Below, piece by piece: positions 48,934 through 61,599 of a stretch of 64,000 nt of DNA. A program made the translations under genes and the position numbers. The notes below the pieces were generated by a model. That model ran no database searches and was not told the DNA's origin. It saw nothing but the letters and a program-made list of their open reading frames with translations. Location of the stretch: the NCBI GenBank assembly GCA_030062745.1, contig CP099842.1:3844001-3908000 (forward strand), written 5' to 3'. Within the stretch, counting starts at the first letter, position 1; every line of letters begins with the position of its first letter. The stretch is from Capitulum mitella (Eukaryota; Arthropoda; Thecostraca; Pollicipedomorpha; Pollicipedidae).

Positions 48934-49884
48934 TGTAATTAGCAGTACAGCCAACAAACAACGCGCGGCATCCGTCGCCCGGAACGCGGACGCCGGAGAC
49001 TAGATAATACTGTATAACTGGGTTAAGGGAAACTCGTCAAATACGTGGCGGCGACGGTCAGTGGCCGGCGGCCCGGTTCCCTGATATCGCGAGGAAATTT
49101 CAGCCGGCGGGCCGGGCCGCGGCGGCTCCGCGGCCGGAGCCGGGCCGCCGGCGGCGCGGCCCGGCCTGCCCGGCTCCGTCAGGCTGCAACTGCTCGGGGA
49201 ACGGGAGCCGTCGCCGGCCGGCCGGCGCGGCGGCGGCCGGCGGGCGCCGCGGGCTGCGCGCGCGCGAGGTCGCCTCGCCGCGCCAGCCGGCGGCGCCCGA
49301 CGGCCCGGGGAGGGAAGCCCCTGACTCGGGGGAAGCCCTGACTCGAGCGACGGCCGCGTCGGCACCGGGCGGGCGCACCCGCGACTCGCGGCACGCCCGG
49401 GAACCCAGTGATGTCCCGGCCCGTCGATACCGATACGGTCGACGCCGGGCGAGCGGCAGCGGCTGGTGACCGCCGGGGACCCGAATTAGTAAGAACCGTG
49501 GGGGAGTGAGCGTCTGGCGGGTCAGCAAGTTTTAACGAAAGAATGACTAGCACTGGGTCACGCGCAGAAAATTCTAGCTATCGCGCGAATAAATACTCCT
49601 TAGCAAATCTTGTACATCGCCGGTTTCCAAAGTAAACCCACCATATAAATAAATTATTTCTCTATAGTTGGATGTACAAAATATACAGACCATGCCTGCT
49701 GACTATGTAATATCCGATACGGCCCTATCCCCGGGTCCCCTCCCCCAGCGGTCCGCCATGTCCGGCCAACGGTCACACATACCTGTCGCCTCTCTCGCGC
49801 CCGTCCACGCACGCACGCACGCACCCGTACACGCTCGCGCACTCGGAGAATCACAGATGCATGGGCGGCCGCCGGCAGCCCCGT

Positions 49885-50661
49885 TCACCGCGGCAGCAGA
49901 CCGTCGGCCGGGCACGTGCAGCCGTGACTGGTGGTGCGCCGGTAACACTTCTCCATCAGTTTGACGGCGCCGCGCAGCGGCCAGTAGCACCAGAGGCAGG
50001 GCAGCACCGCCGAGAGCAGCCCCAGGCCCGTCCAGCGCAGACAGCAGCCGGTGCCGGAGCCGGTGCACGAGCACGGCTTGTCGGCCCCGCGCGAGCCGCT
50101 GTCCGACGCCGAGCAGTGGTAGCCGAGCGCCTTGACGCAGCACAGGCACGACACGCAGTCCACGCACGTCTCCGCCGAGAGCACGCACTTCTGGCCGCAG
50201 AGCAGGTGCTGCGGCAGCGGGCGCGGCGTGCGGCACGCCTCGCACCGGCAGCGGCCGCACGCGGCGCACACGAACGAGTCCCGCAGGCTGGGCTCGCTCT
50301 CGTCGGCGGCGGCGGCGGCGGCCGGCTTCAGCGGCGCCGGCTGCCGGCTCACCGGCTTGGCCGGGCCCGGCTCGGCGCGCCAGCCGCAGTCGGCCGGCTT
50401 GGCCGGCGGCCGGCGGCGGCCGCGCGCTCCGCTCGCGCCGGCCGCCGCGCTCGGCGTCGTCGAGTAGATGTTGAATGTGCGCAGCTGGTCGGGCCGCGGA
50501 TGCTGCAGGGAGACCTCGCGCCGCGACGGCGGCCGCGGCGGCGGCGGCGGCGGCGGCGGAGCGCGGTGCACGGCAGCCGGAGCGGGCAGGGCGGCAGCCG
50601 GGCGGCCGGGCGGCCGTGGCGCCAGCGCGGGCTGCGCAGCAATGTGGCCATGATGGGCCAT
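49885..50661 (-). CDS. spry: Sprouty, receptor tyrosine kinase pathway antagonist
   Basis: One open exon of 258 codons starts at MAHHGHIAAQ, with stop TGA at 49887-49885. Residues 49-70 contain EVSLQHPRPDQLRTFNIYST then TP, matching the arthropod Sprouty N-terminal block. N64-I-Y66-S-T-T-P70 fits the Cbl TKB site N-x-pY-(S/T)-x-x-P. Residues 132-250 are the Cys-rich SPRY domain: CAACGRCRCEACRTPRPLP, then LSAETCVDCVSCLCCVKALG, ADKPCSC, PCLWCYWPLRG and HGCTCP. Sprouty proteins bind membranes through this domain and dampen Ras/MAPK signalling from FGF and EGF receptors. A run of eight prolines comes from a CGG-type repeat at the DNA level. At 258 residues it is short for an arthropod Sprouty, so an upstream coding exon cannot be excluded. 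Confidence 0.93.
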   Translation of the reverse strand: MAHHGHIAAQPALAPRPPGRPAAALPAPAAVHRAPPPPPPPPRPPSRREVSLQHPRPDQLRTFNIYSTTPSAAAGASGARGRRRPPAKPADCGWRAEPGPAKPVSRQPAPLKPAAAAAADESEPSLRDSFVCAACGRCRCEACRTPRPLPQHLLCGQKCVLSAETCVDCVSCLCCVKALGYHCSASDSGSRGADKPCSCTGSGTGCCLRWTGLGLLSAVLPCLWCYWPLRGAVKLMEKCYRRTTSHGCTCPADGLLPR

Positions 50662-51790
50662 GAAGATTTACACCCTCATCCAGAGAGAGCCATGGAGCCT
50701 CAGAACCTGAAAGGCACGGCGCGGCGTCAGACGGCGGGTCGCGGGGCACTGGGCGCGGCCCGGCTGACAGCTCGCGAGTTCAGTGGCACAAGGCTGACAG
50801 CTGGCACGGCCGGCCGATGACGGACGCCCGAATGAAGCCTCACGGCGCACCGGCGGCGGTCAGCCGGCCGACAGCGGCGCCTGGGCACGCGGGCCGCGGG
50901 CCTGCCAGACCCGCGGCCGCTACAAAAGGCAGCGAAGGGACAGCGACATGTTGGGACGTCGAATCATCAACAAAACGACAACAGAATAATAGGGGTCGGA
51001 GAAAACCGCTTCAAATCCAGAACGACGACGACAACGTCATGATGTACGTAGACGTTGAACGGAACCAAGCGGATCATTCATCATGCCAATCAGACGTTAA
51101 ACAAGAAATGAAGAACGAAGCACACAGGGACGACCAAAGGTCATACGTCCCAGAGCTTCTTTAGTTGACGCCAGGCGGCTGGACTTAACAAATACTTCAC
51201 CAAGGTTTGATAGCACTCAGTCAGCTGCAGATGTTGAAGTGTGTTGCGCACGACATCTTGAGGACTTCGACAGATGTTATCAGTTCATTTATCAGCTGTC
51301 ACTACAATACTCTGTATAGCCTTGGTTCCTAAATTGCTCAACGGACAAAGAAAAGCGTTTTGTGTATTGGATATGCTCAGATGGAAAAAAACAATTTGCC
51401 AGTTAAAAGCACTACATCCTGTAGACTGAAATCGGCTTCCTATTTTTCTGTTCACAACCGGAAAATGTGCTTCGCCGTTACGGACATCGTTTACTCGAAA
51501 TATATGCTTCATTTTCAAGCACCAGTGTCAACACACTGGCTCCACGCGTTGCACACCACCTGTGTTTAACCGAATCATTTCTACTGCCAATTATAATGCG
51601 CAGCGACGTCTGATGTCAGTTATCGGGAGAGGCAGACTCAATGTCGCGTTCCTCCCAACCTGAACATGAAACAGCCACGGCGTGAGCTGTGCATGCCTCC
51701 CACAAGACAACGCCTCCCAGTATTTACCACCGCATTTACGTTTGTGTAACTATTTATCAAAGGCTGAATCTGCCGTTCTTGAACACATGA
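50662..51790. other. Region 5' of Sprouty
   Basis: This is the likely 5' UTR and proximal regulatory DNA of Sprouty on the minus strand, GC-rich to about 50940 and then balanced. No TATA box or initiator could be assigned with confidence. Confidence 0.4.
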
Positions 51791-51799
51791 CAGATTTGC

Positions 51800-52499
51800 A
51801 CGGCATTTCTATCCGTCACCTGGCCGGTGCCCGGCCGGCGGGGGGGAGGGGGCAGCAGCAGCCCGCAGGTCCGCCGGGCGAGAGCCCGGCCAGCCGGCTG
51901 GCGCGGCCCGGCCAGCCGGCCCGGACACGGTCCAGACGGGCCCGGCCGAAATTCGGCCTCCGCAGCCCATTCCCAGGGGCACGGCTCTGTTTACATTGGA
52001 GCCGGGCGTCGCCGCGCCGGCCGCGCCGACCCGCCGGCTGGCGGCCGCAGCGGGCGCTCGTTAGCCGTCGCCGGCCGTACGGCGCGGCCACTACGCCGCC
52101 CGCGCGGCGCGGCCACAATTAATAGCCGACGTCAGGTCCAATACCGCAAAGCTCTCTCCGCGCCGGAGGAGCCGGTGGCCGGTGCGGCCGGCGCCCGGTC
52201 GCGCGGAAAAGAAAACGCGCCGCGCCAGCTGCTCGGCGCCGCGTCGCGCGCGCGGGCATTCCCTGGCTCTTGTGGGCGGCCGACGGCCGGCGAGCGCCGC
52301 GCCAAACCGCCATGGTAATGAGCGCCGAACAATGGGCAGGCTCACTCCGGGAAGTCGCCCGGCGAAGCCGCATGCAACGCCGCCGCAACGCGCCATCGGC
52401 CGGTGCATTCCTGCCGGCGCGGCGCCGGCCGTCTTTTCAATGAGCCGCCAAGGCCGTCCGGCCGTCCGGCTCGAAAAGTGAGGTCGCGCCGGGCACGGC

Positions 52500-52531
<32 letters not shown>

Positions 52532-52790
52532 AGGCCGGCCCGGTCCCGTCCGGCCCGGTCCGGTCCGGCCGGCCGCGGCGCCGGCGCTGCCGTCCCCTGG
52601 CAACGGCCATCCATTACCGGGACACTGCAGACGCGCGGCCGGCCCGGGGCGCGCCGCGCCGCGTCCTCCCGCCGTGCAGCGGCGATTACGGCGCGCCGGA
52701 CCGGCGGCGCGCGGCCGCGGGCCGGCCAGCGCGCTCCGCTCCGCTCGGCCGCGCCGCGCCGCAATAACAGACAGCCTACTGATGCGCTTC
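51800..52790. other. CpG-dense island upstream of Sprouty
   Basis: A second strongly GC-rich block, again open in all frames without family support, contains a (CGG)10 tract at 52500-52531. Its distance (about 1.1-2.1 kb upstream of the Sprouty start) makes a promoter or enhancer role possible, but this is inference. Confidence 0.5.
52500..52531. repeat. (CGG)10 trinucleotide tract
   Basis: An uninterrupted CGG run lies inside the CpG island. Shorter CGG runs are seen near 48124 and 50540. Confidence 0.95.
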
Positions 52791-52799
52791 ATTGAGGAC

Positions 52800-55700
52800 T
52801 GACCGGCTCTCCGGCGGCGCAGCGCGAGTGCATCGCCAACACATCATACATAAATGCATCGCCAAATGCATATATGCATCTCAAAGATACTGCCAAGGCA
52901 TAGCCGGGCAGGCGAGCGGCGCATGCGCACTGGCGGGACTGCTACTTCGGCAGCAGAATCCATATCCGACGCGTCATTATGGCGGCTTAAGCTTAAGTAT
53001 TTTTTATCTACCATACCTAGCACAGTTCGCGGCCAGGGTGTGGTTCAGACGAATTATTTTCGCTGGGCAGCCGACCGCAAAAAAGATAAAGAACCGCAGT
53101 CATGTCCGTGACAGCGCGTCGCTACGCCTACGGTGCGAATGCATGTGGTCAGACCGTAAGCGTTGCCATTCGTCATTCACTCATCTGGGGTGAAAATCGC
53201 GGCAGCCAAGCATCGGTTTTTGTGCGGACACCTCGCCGCACGGGTACGAGGCCGACCATACGAGCCCGGAGTCTAAGCGGACCATAAACGCGGCTCAACT
53301 GCGCAAAAACACACAAGCCGTACACCTTCCTGGAAAATGCTCAAAAGGTAGCACGAACCGGGCGAAAGTACTGGAACACTTTTAGGACAACGATTCATTG
53401 CTTCGATGCGGGGTGAATCACCCGAGGCTGCCTCGCCAAAAAAGCGCCAAGGCCACTGGCGTGAGGGACCACAGACCGATCACCAGTGGCTGTCAGTCGA
53501 TTCGAGGAAACGCCACAAACGAGGTTTCACAGCCATCGCGATGGATGTCGTCGCGGAATGACTTCAGTAACGGTCAACAATGTCACGAACAAAGCAGTAA
53601 CACGGGTAATGCCGTGTTCCGTTCGAGAAAGACTGTGTGCAAGGACAGTGTCTTGTTTCTAGAAAAAAGACCATGGAACATACGGTACATAGTCCCATGC
53701 GAAAACGACAGAATGGCTTGAAATGTTATACCTCGGAAGAAAACTTTCCATGCACAGACATGCCTTGTCTGATAAATGTCAACGATTGCTTTTTCTGCCA
53801 TCATTTCACTGAAAGATCTCTAGACGCTTAAACCAATGTAATAGGGTACTTAATCACTGTAGTCTGCAGTCATTCGCCGATGTCATGTAATACGGGTTTG
53901 TGCAGGTCGATGAACGCAAGCGTTCACTGGTATGCGCCCACTGGTGACATCACGGCACAGTCGTAAATATGACACAAGGGAAACCGTGGGACATCGCTCT
54001 GAAACACTAAGTTTTGAGTTCTGAGACATTACGCATGTTCCAAATCGATATCTTAAACTGCAGGCTATAATTTGGTTGCATGAGTTTAAAGCACGCATTA
54101 ATTGCGAAACGCTCTCATTATTACAAAAACATCAACACATCAGCCAACTTAATCCACTGGTTGTCCGGTGCACCGGGTACCTCGGAAGGCGAAACTCTGC
54201 TCGTCCGTTTCTGTGCCTGCCGCAGATATGTTGCAGCAAGTGTTCAGCAAATTTGAGAGCTGAAAAGGTCCAGGCCCTACACTCCAGTCGTTCACAGACG
54301 TACGGTGTTTTCAGTTCCGTCTCGGCAGAGGAGAGCTCGCTATTACGGCGCGTATTTCGCAGGTCCGACGCGGGTCAACGTTCCTGAGACGGACGCCCTG
54401 AGCTGGGCGGCGTTTCAGAGCGCTCGATTTCGATACCCAGACCGCGCCGGGCCGGCCACTACCTGCGACAAAAGGCTCTCTGCGTCTCCGTGTCTGGGTC
54501 TGCGCGGGGCCCTCACCGCGGGCTCTCTGTTGTACCTCCGGCATCCCTCACCGGGCCCTCCCTGACCCCGTCTGAGCGCCTGGCTGGACTACGGCCGACA
54601 TACCCCTCGCTGGGTTACCAGCCCCGTGTGGGCGCCCGTCTGGGGCCGGGCCGGCATACCAAGAACGCCTCGGGAGCAAAGCCGGCAATCAATCCCAGGT
54701 ATTTGGCAGGCCACCTTCTCGAATCGCAGACACGCTTCCGACCGGCACATCACAGACCGCAGCCGCCGTCAGCCTAATGTTCCCCGACAGCTTCAAAGCC
54801 CTCTGTTGGCGCCGTGGCGCGGGCGCGCCGCGGCAAGTCGCATTCTTGGTGTTCCTGCCATCGACATGAGCTAACGCCACTCCGACCGGACAGGATCACC
54901 CAAACAGACCCGGCCAAGTGTGACCGAGAGTTCCACCTAGTCGACGAAACCGGTGTCACCGGCTTGTACTTGGTTCCCGAGCCGGGCAGTCAGCCGTGGA
55001 CTCTCAGATACACACCGCTGAGCGGATAATCCAAATATCGACGGCGTCCTCCGGTCGATTTCCGCGGTAACGGCTCGTTCCCGAATGGTCCGGACGTGCA
55101 CAGCAGAACAAACAGTTTACGCCAACTCCGTCAGCGATCAGCGGCGCTACGAACTGTGACAGCTCCTCGCATGCATGCCGCTCCAGAGCGTGATTCACCG
55201 GGACGGTTTACCGTTTGACGCCGGCTACACGCCGGCGGTTACGTACGGGGCGCCGCCGCCGTGGCGGCAGAATGGCACAAACGGGCACGACTCACAAACT
55301 GCTCCGCGCCGGCCTGATCCCCTCTCCCGGCTCCACAGCGGCTGTCGGCCTGCGTCGTCCCCGGCCGCTTGGTGCCGGTTCACAGACCCCGCCGGGAAAA
55401 CCGCCTCCTAATCAGCTGGCGACAGGAGGACACTGCTACGCCGGGCTGGCGCGGCTGTCCCGACCACAGTCGCACGTGCAGCCCCGCCGCAGGCTTTAAC
55501 TGCAACAGCTATACCGGTCCAACTTAAGAACGGTGTGAAGACAAAAAGCCTACAAGCCGCAGCTAGAAGATCGCGAAGCAAGTCGACATGATAAGCTTTT
55601 TTTAAACACTGGCCGAAACCTCAAGTCGACGGAACATCCAAAATCTGCATCAATTTGCTTCTACCACAAAAAACGGTATGGCTGACGTAATGCTTCTCAA

Positions 55701-56000
55701 ACTACGAGGATACAACAACATTCACTGCCACCAACACCACCTACAAACAGCCTACAAGTCCACCTGATCCGCAGGCCAGATGGCCGCTATATCACGTGGC
55801 CGACTGGGACGATTCGCGGTACAGTGGGCACACTGCGACACCTGATTACTATCTCAGCCCACGCGGTGGGGCCACCGGCGCGCGAACCGGATGTTAGGCC
55901 TCAGCGGTACCCACGTCGCCCCAAGGGGGACGGGAAAGCCACCCGTTCGCCGTAAAGTAAATCTCCGCGGGCACGAAAAGTCAAGCTAGCGTAGGGAATC
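52800..56000. other. Intergenic, no gene recognised
   Basis: The composition is mixed. GC-rich frames at 54300-55500 show no conserved domain. Confidence 0.4.
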
Positions 56001-56009
56001 AAGAGGGAT

Positions 56010-56300
56010 GAGCCGGGCGGCGTCTCCGAGCGGGTCTGCCGGCGAGTCTGCTACTGATTCCGCCACCGTGTCTGCCACTGGCTCGGCCGCGCCCATTCTA
56101 CCGCAGAGTGTATCAGAGCATTTCGCGGATAGTCTGCGGATAGTCTGTCTGCGGATAGTCTGCAGAACAGTCTGCCAAAAGTTACCTGTCCCTGCCTCTG
56201 CCTCCGAGTCTGCCTATGATTTTACTGTTCCGTCTGCAAATGATTCTGCCGCCGAGTCTACCACAGATTATGCCACGGAGTCTGCGGCAGTCTCCGCAGA
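56010..56300 (+). repeat. Degenerate repeats of GAGTCTGCC type
   Basis: Variants of GAGTCTGCC and GATTCTGCCAC recur about fifteen times at 15-30 bp spacing, making an open but low-complexity Ser/Ala/Asp frame (170 codons from 56008). It is regarded as repeat rather than gene. Confidence 0.55.
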
Positions 56301-56544
56301 GCCTGTCCGTTCCTCGCCGGTCCAGGCCGCGGCTGTCGGCCTCCCGCCCTTCCGGCTCGAGTCGGTCTGGTTCATGTCTCCGTATCCGCCCAGTCCGAGT
56401 CTGCCTCGGCCGCCTCTGGTCTGTCCTGCACGGGCCGCCCTGGCCCGCGTCCACGACATCTGCATCCGCCTGGCCTGTGTCTGCTCGACTGGTGTCTGTC
56501 TGGCATTTGCCTTGAACTAACGCCTGCCGCGCGACGTAGCCCCA

Positions 56545-56935
56545 GTGTCGGACCTTCCGTCCGTTCGTCCGTTCGCCCGCTGGCCAGTCCGTCCTTCAGT
56601 CTATCCGTCCTTTGTCCGTCCTTGCGCTGGTCCGATGGTCCCTCCGTCAGTCCGTTCCCCGGTCCGTTCTTCCGCTGGCCCGTCGGTCCCTGCGCCGGTT
56701 CGTCGGTCCGTCCTCTGGTCCGTCGGTCCCTCTACCGGTCTGTGGGTCCCTCCGTCCACCCGTGCACCATCCCTCCGCCGGTTAGTCGGTCTGCCCTCCG
56801 CCGGTCCGTCGGTCCCTCCGCCGGCCCGTCGGCCCGTCCTCCGCCGGTCCGCAGGTCCGCCGGTCCGTCGTCCCTCGCCGGACCGTTGGTCCGTCCGTCC
56901 GTCGGTCGGCCGGCTGGTCCGGCGACGGCCGCTGT
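56545..56935. repeat. Degenerate GTCCGTCGGTCC short tandem repeat
   Basis: About 390 bp are built from permutations of TCCG, TCCC and GGTC tetramers, for example CCGGTCCGTCGGTCCCTCCG. All frames are open because of the repeat. Confidence 0.85.
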
Positions 56936-59370
56936 CGCTAGGCTGGCGGCCGGCTGGCCGCGCCGCCCTTATAAACAGGCTGGCCGGCGGGCCGTGTTTA
57001 TTTGAGTTGGCCACTGCGCCGCCTGCGCCGCGTCAGGCCGCGCCGCCGCCGCAGCACGACCCGGCCGCCGCGCTGCGCGTAGGCGCTTCCGGTGACGGCG
57101 GCGCGGCGGCGCCGCCGCGCCGCCGCGCCGCCACGCCGGCCGGACCCGCCAGAGCGGCGGCCGAACGCCTCTGGGGGTCGGCGGCCGGTCCTGACGTATA
57201 GTCGTCACGTGACAGAGATGGCCGTAGCGCTCTTTAATGTGGAGACAGAGCTCACTCTGCTCCCGAGACGTCAGCTAATTCAGCAGGGTTGGTTTGCCCC
57301 TGATGTGAGGCGCCCTTCTCTGCCCGCGACCGAAAATGACGTCCGGCTGCGACGACAGACGATATGCTCCCGCCCCTCGCCTCTCGTTCCCGGTTCTGCG
57401 CGATCCAGCGCGCACAGACGCCCAGCGCTGCAGCGCGCCCGCCGCTGACCGGCCGCTGGCTCAGCTGCCAGTCCGTCACATGGTTTCCGCGCAGCGCCGG
57501 ACGTCGCCGAACGTTGCAACTGAAATCCGGAGACATCTCGAAGATTCCGTGTCACACGCAAATACCTCGAACAAAAGGGATATCCCGTGAGAAATCGTAA
57601 ATGTCTGCCAAACCTCGCTGGGAGAGACTCCAGGATCAACAATCACTAAAACGAGGGCAAAACATCTGTGAAGGAAGGAAAAAATCCCTCTGTACATTAA
57701 TGAAATCGTAGGTCCTAAAGTTCGAGGACAAATGTGGGAAAAAACATCTAGATCTTTTCTTCAGCAGTCGGGGTAGTTACATCGACCATGAAACCTTCCT
57801 GTCTCATGGCTATTACCTTGAACAACCGCATACAACTTTCCGGTCCGTTAAATCATTAGAGTCACACGACTACAGAAACGAGGGGTCGAAGCATGACGAA
57901 CGCTTTTGCATCACACATCCGTCCAGCCGAAAGCACCAACCACTCATCATGTACACTCACCGGTCTATTGAAGCCAAGAGCCCATTATTCCGGATGCATT
58001 GTCCTGAAACAATCAACACAATCGTCAAAAAAGACTGCGGGAAGGAACACATTTGGGGCAGTCGTGGCCTTCAGGAAAGCTGTCCGCTGCTGTCTAGTTT
58101 CTAGTGATCATGAACGTACCAATGGTATCAGGATTTAGGACAGGCCAGTCCTTTTTCCCCATTTTCGACGCTGTACAGTGATGTGATACAAATAAGTATT
58201 CCCAAAAAGACCAATGACGAAGATTATCAGAATTTTGACAACATCTATTACTACGAAAATCAAACACATTGGCATGGACGCCTCACGGCAACATACTAAT
58301 CAACATTCCTTACGTCCTGTTTGAACAATGGCACTAGTGCAAAAAGCAGTCGCCGACGTTGTAGTTTAACATTATGTGGAAAGAAATGTAATGCAATGCG
58401 ATTTTCATGTAAGCAAACGACATGTACAGGTGGGACTGTCGGAAGAAAAACGATCCTCAATGTTGACTGTTTTATTTGTTGTTTCCCCTATGTATCAGCA
58501 GAGAACCAAAAACATTGCCGCTTTTTGGGGGAAAAATAATATCACTGTTTCCAGAGTGATATTCGTTACATTGAGGGTACGACAAAGTTGAACGTTTCAA
58601 ATTCACGGTAAAAAAAAAAAAACAAGTAAAACATAACGTACGTAATCTCCGTTCACACCGCATTATTCTTCTGACAAAAATGTGTGTTTCTATCGAGCAC
58701 GACCCCAATCGTCAATGGTCAACAGGCCACGAAATGAAGGAATTATTGACGCTACGCGTATCCTTTGAACCGCACTGCTCCTGTCGTGCAATCGAGAGCG
58801 TTCACCGCAGTGGCGCTCGCCCCCTTATCCATTGACAGATCAGGTAAGCTGAGATGAGCAAAACCGAACAGTGGATCGGCTGCCTTGCCTTGCGATCACC
58901 TTGCCGACGAAATACAGCTAGAAATTCCAACCAGGGATCGTGACCACAAAGCCGCTAAGCGACCGAATACCAATTACGTAAGGTCGCCAGTGCCATATGG
59001 TCCACCTTTGCGTGAAAGATCACGGGGCGGGTGTCGAGCAGTGCCGTTTCACCGCGGCGAGGGAATGGGGCGGGGCAGGCGGTGGCGGGGCAGAGAGGAG
59101 GAATCGTGAAAAGCGGCCATTGTGGTTCACGTCCGGAAGAGCCACCTCTGGGGATGCAATGAACTTTGGCGGGCACGTACAAAGTTCTCGACGGGACGCA
59201 CGGAGCCGCAAGGGAAAACCAAGCAAAACCAGCTGAGACGCGGGTGTTGCCGGACTTCTGATCGGCGCTTTCAAACGCCCGTGGCAGTTCGCGTCGCGAG
59301 CCCTCACGCCGGCGGTCCAGGAGACGAGATGTCGCCGGCAGCCACACTCGGACCAGACGGGAGGCGAAAC
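56936..59370. other. GC-rich block followed by AT-balanced intergenic DNA
   Basis: A CpG-rich block occupies 56936-57200; the rest to 59370 is balanced to AT-rich. Short frames have no recognisable product. An A tract of about 14 lies at 58610. Confidence 0.4.
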
Positions 59371-59379
59371 CTCTGACCG

Positions 59380-60060
59380 GGAGAAAGGCGGAGGGAGCCG
59401 CCGCCGGGGCGCGGGAGCTGTCAGACGCGGGCCGGCAGCCGTCTCCGGCCAGCGCGCGGCGGCGCGGCGCGGCGCCGGCTGGCCTGCGCGCCGCCGCGGC
59501 GCCGGCCGCCCGTCCCCCGCCGGCCGCCAGCCAAGGCCGGCCGGGCCGAGCCGGGCCGGGCCGGGCCGGGCCGGGCGCGTGTGGCGGCGTCCGGCCGGCC
59601 GCTGCCCCGTGCCCCTCCCCCCGCCGGCGGCCGAGACGAGCACGCGCGGCCCAGCGCGCCGCGGCCGGCAGCCGCCGCCAGTTCGTCCCCCGCCCGACGA
59701 CGAGCCGCGAGAGGCGCCGCTCGTCCGCCGCAGAGGGCGCCGGCGCGACCGCCGCAGCTCGCAGCCGGCCGCAGCCGAGGACGGGGCTTCTGCGGTGGCG
59801 GCGGCGCGGCGGCGGCGCGCCGGCAGCCTCCCCGCCAGCGGCCGGCCGGCCGTCACCGCGGCGGCGGCGCGGCGCGAGACACACAGTCTGTCGGCCGGCC
59901 GGCCGGGCGTGGCGGCCGTGTATATTCCCGGCTGTTGACGTTCGCCGAGCGGCTGTTTGGTCGTCGGCCGCCCGGCGAGAGAGCCGGCGGCCGAGGCGCC
60001 GCGTCGTCCGTCCGCCCCGCACCGACTGGGGCTGACTGAGGCTGCGGCGGGGACTTGGCC
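59380..60060. other. CpG-dense island
   Basis: Long overlapping frames on both strands (up to 380 codons, 59020-60162 minus) come from composition only. CCGGGCCGGGCCGGGCCGGG (near 59550) is a small tandem repeat. No gene is supported. Confidence 0.5.
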
Positions 60061-60720
60061 GGCGCCGAGGCTGCGGCTCGAACAGAGGCGGAGTCGGAGG
60101 CTGCGGGGAGACTGAGACACTGCCTGGGACCGACGTCGAGGCAATGTGGCTACGACTGACAACGAAGCGCAGATGGAGGAAAGAGCGAGAGGCTGGGCTG
60201 GGACGGCAACGAGGCTAAAACAACAAGGGCTGCCGTTGCTGCATCAGGATTGCGGTTGAGGAAGAAGCAGAGACGGGCAATAGAGCTGTCAATGGGCCTG
60301 GTCCCGGGGCTACCACTGGGCTGAGACTGTGGCTGGTGCTGAGATAGAGATGGACGCAAAAATTGCGCCTGACGACGAGGTTAGAACTACCTCGTCGTCA
60401 GGACGAATTTTTCACGAAGTTTTGACTAAAGCCAAGGCTGGGAGTCTGGGGCTAAAGCGAAGGCTAATGCTGACAATGAGACAGACTTCTTTTGCGGAGT
60501 GATATGAGAACAATGAAACTGCCACTAAAAATCGGTAGCGGTCGTTGCGATCCAATGAGTATACAGTTCGTGGGATAGCTGGCGATAATCCAAGGTTGCG
60601 ACAATGAGATCGCAGATGCAGTTACGAGTGAAAGGTGAGAATGATACCCAAAATGGGATGAGAATGATGCCCAGAGTGAGACTAAGTATGACATGAAAAT
60701 TATAAGGCAGACGCGCTTCA
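60020..60720 (+). repeat. Degenerate purine-rich GAGxCTG repeats
   Basis: Units of roughly 12-18 bp such as GGGGCTGACTGAGGCTG, GAGACTGAGACACTG and GTGAGAATGATACCC drift gradually from GC-rich to AT-rich along the stretch. The strand is markedly G+A-biased. Period is irregular. Confidence 0.5.
60355..60416. repeat. Hairpin with 14-bp perfect core
   Basis: CCTGACGACGAGGT (60368-60381) pairs exactly with ACCTCGTCGTCAGG (60389-60402) across a 7-base loop. The arms extend imperfectly to about 26 bp through AAAAATTGCG and CGAATTTTT. Confidence 0.9.
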
Positions 60721-60724
60721 GACC

Positions 60725-61590
60725 TACCAGCAAGACCAGGGGTCAGACAGAATCAAAACAGGACACTTACGAGCTCGGGTCGTACGACAGGCGTTGTCGT
60801 CTCCGGGGATTAACCGCAACTGCGCGCCAACACGTGCCCGTCTCAGGTAAGGGACGTGAGATGAGTGAAGGATGCGGCCATCAGATTTAAAGTGAACGTA
60901 CACACATAATTTCCATACTGCCAGGAGCGGGAAGTTTGCAACAAACGTACGAGTAAAAAATACTCAATAATGCGGGAGCACCTACACCGTAAGCATCGTA
61001 ATGACCAAGATAACAGGTAATGTACAACAGTAAGAAACCACAAAAAATCCCAAGCCTTTGCAAACATACGGATGTGTGGTGCCAAACAAGCGCCAACAAA
61101 GTGCTTTTCAACCACACGCTCAACGCGATAATTGTCACCTTCTGCACAAGGCACTTGAAAAGTAGCTGGGACAAAACTAATAGATCACTTCGCGTGGACG
61201 ATCAAAACAGATTCCGCTATAGTAAAATTTCAGGATTTCGGGTCCCATCGTTAATGGGATCCAAAAATAATACGAAATCAGCGACTGCCTCATCCCAATT
61301 TGCAAAGCCAACCAATTATGCCGCGCCTGTTTGAGACAGCGAATGCCCCAACCGCATACCAACACGTCTTCACAACTCTCAGCAACTCTCCCCCGTCAAG
61401 CAGACCCAGCACTCCCGCCCCCGGCGCGGGTACGGACCTCGCCGTTCCCCGAAATCTCCATCCCACACGGCCACGGAATCGTCCAGGAATCGTGCGCCAC
61501 TCCTTCTTGGAATCCTCCACTCCGTCACGTACACGGACTCCGACCTTCCCCGAAGCCGGCAGCCCGCCGGTACCCGCCACCTCCCACGTC
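60725..61590. other. Intergenic, nothing recognised
   Basis: Balanced composition with short frames only. No repeat or RNA gene was seen. Confidence 0.4.
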
Positions 61591-61599
61591 CCGGGCTCT

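Noticed and set aside
47613..48938. Open frame of 441 codons on the plus strand, and a 309-codon frame opposite it
   Set aside because: The region is extremely GC-rich, stop codons are rare by composition, frames are open on both strands, and the peptides are Arg/Ala/Gly/Pro low-complexity with no family motif.
56008..56520. 170-codon plus-strand Ser/Ala-rich protein
   Set aside because: Built from degenerate GAGTCTGCC-type repeats and lacking any domain or splice context.
59020..60162. 380- and 355-codon minus-strand frames
   Set aside because: Overlapping frames in a CpG island with no conserved domain, splice support or consistent codon bias.
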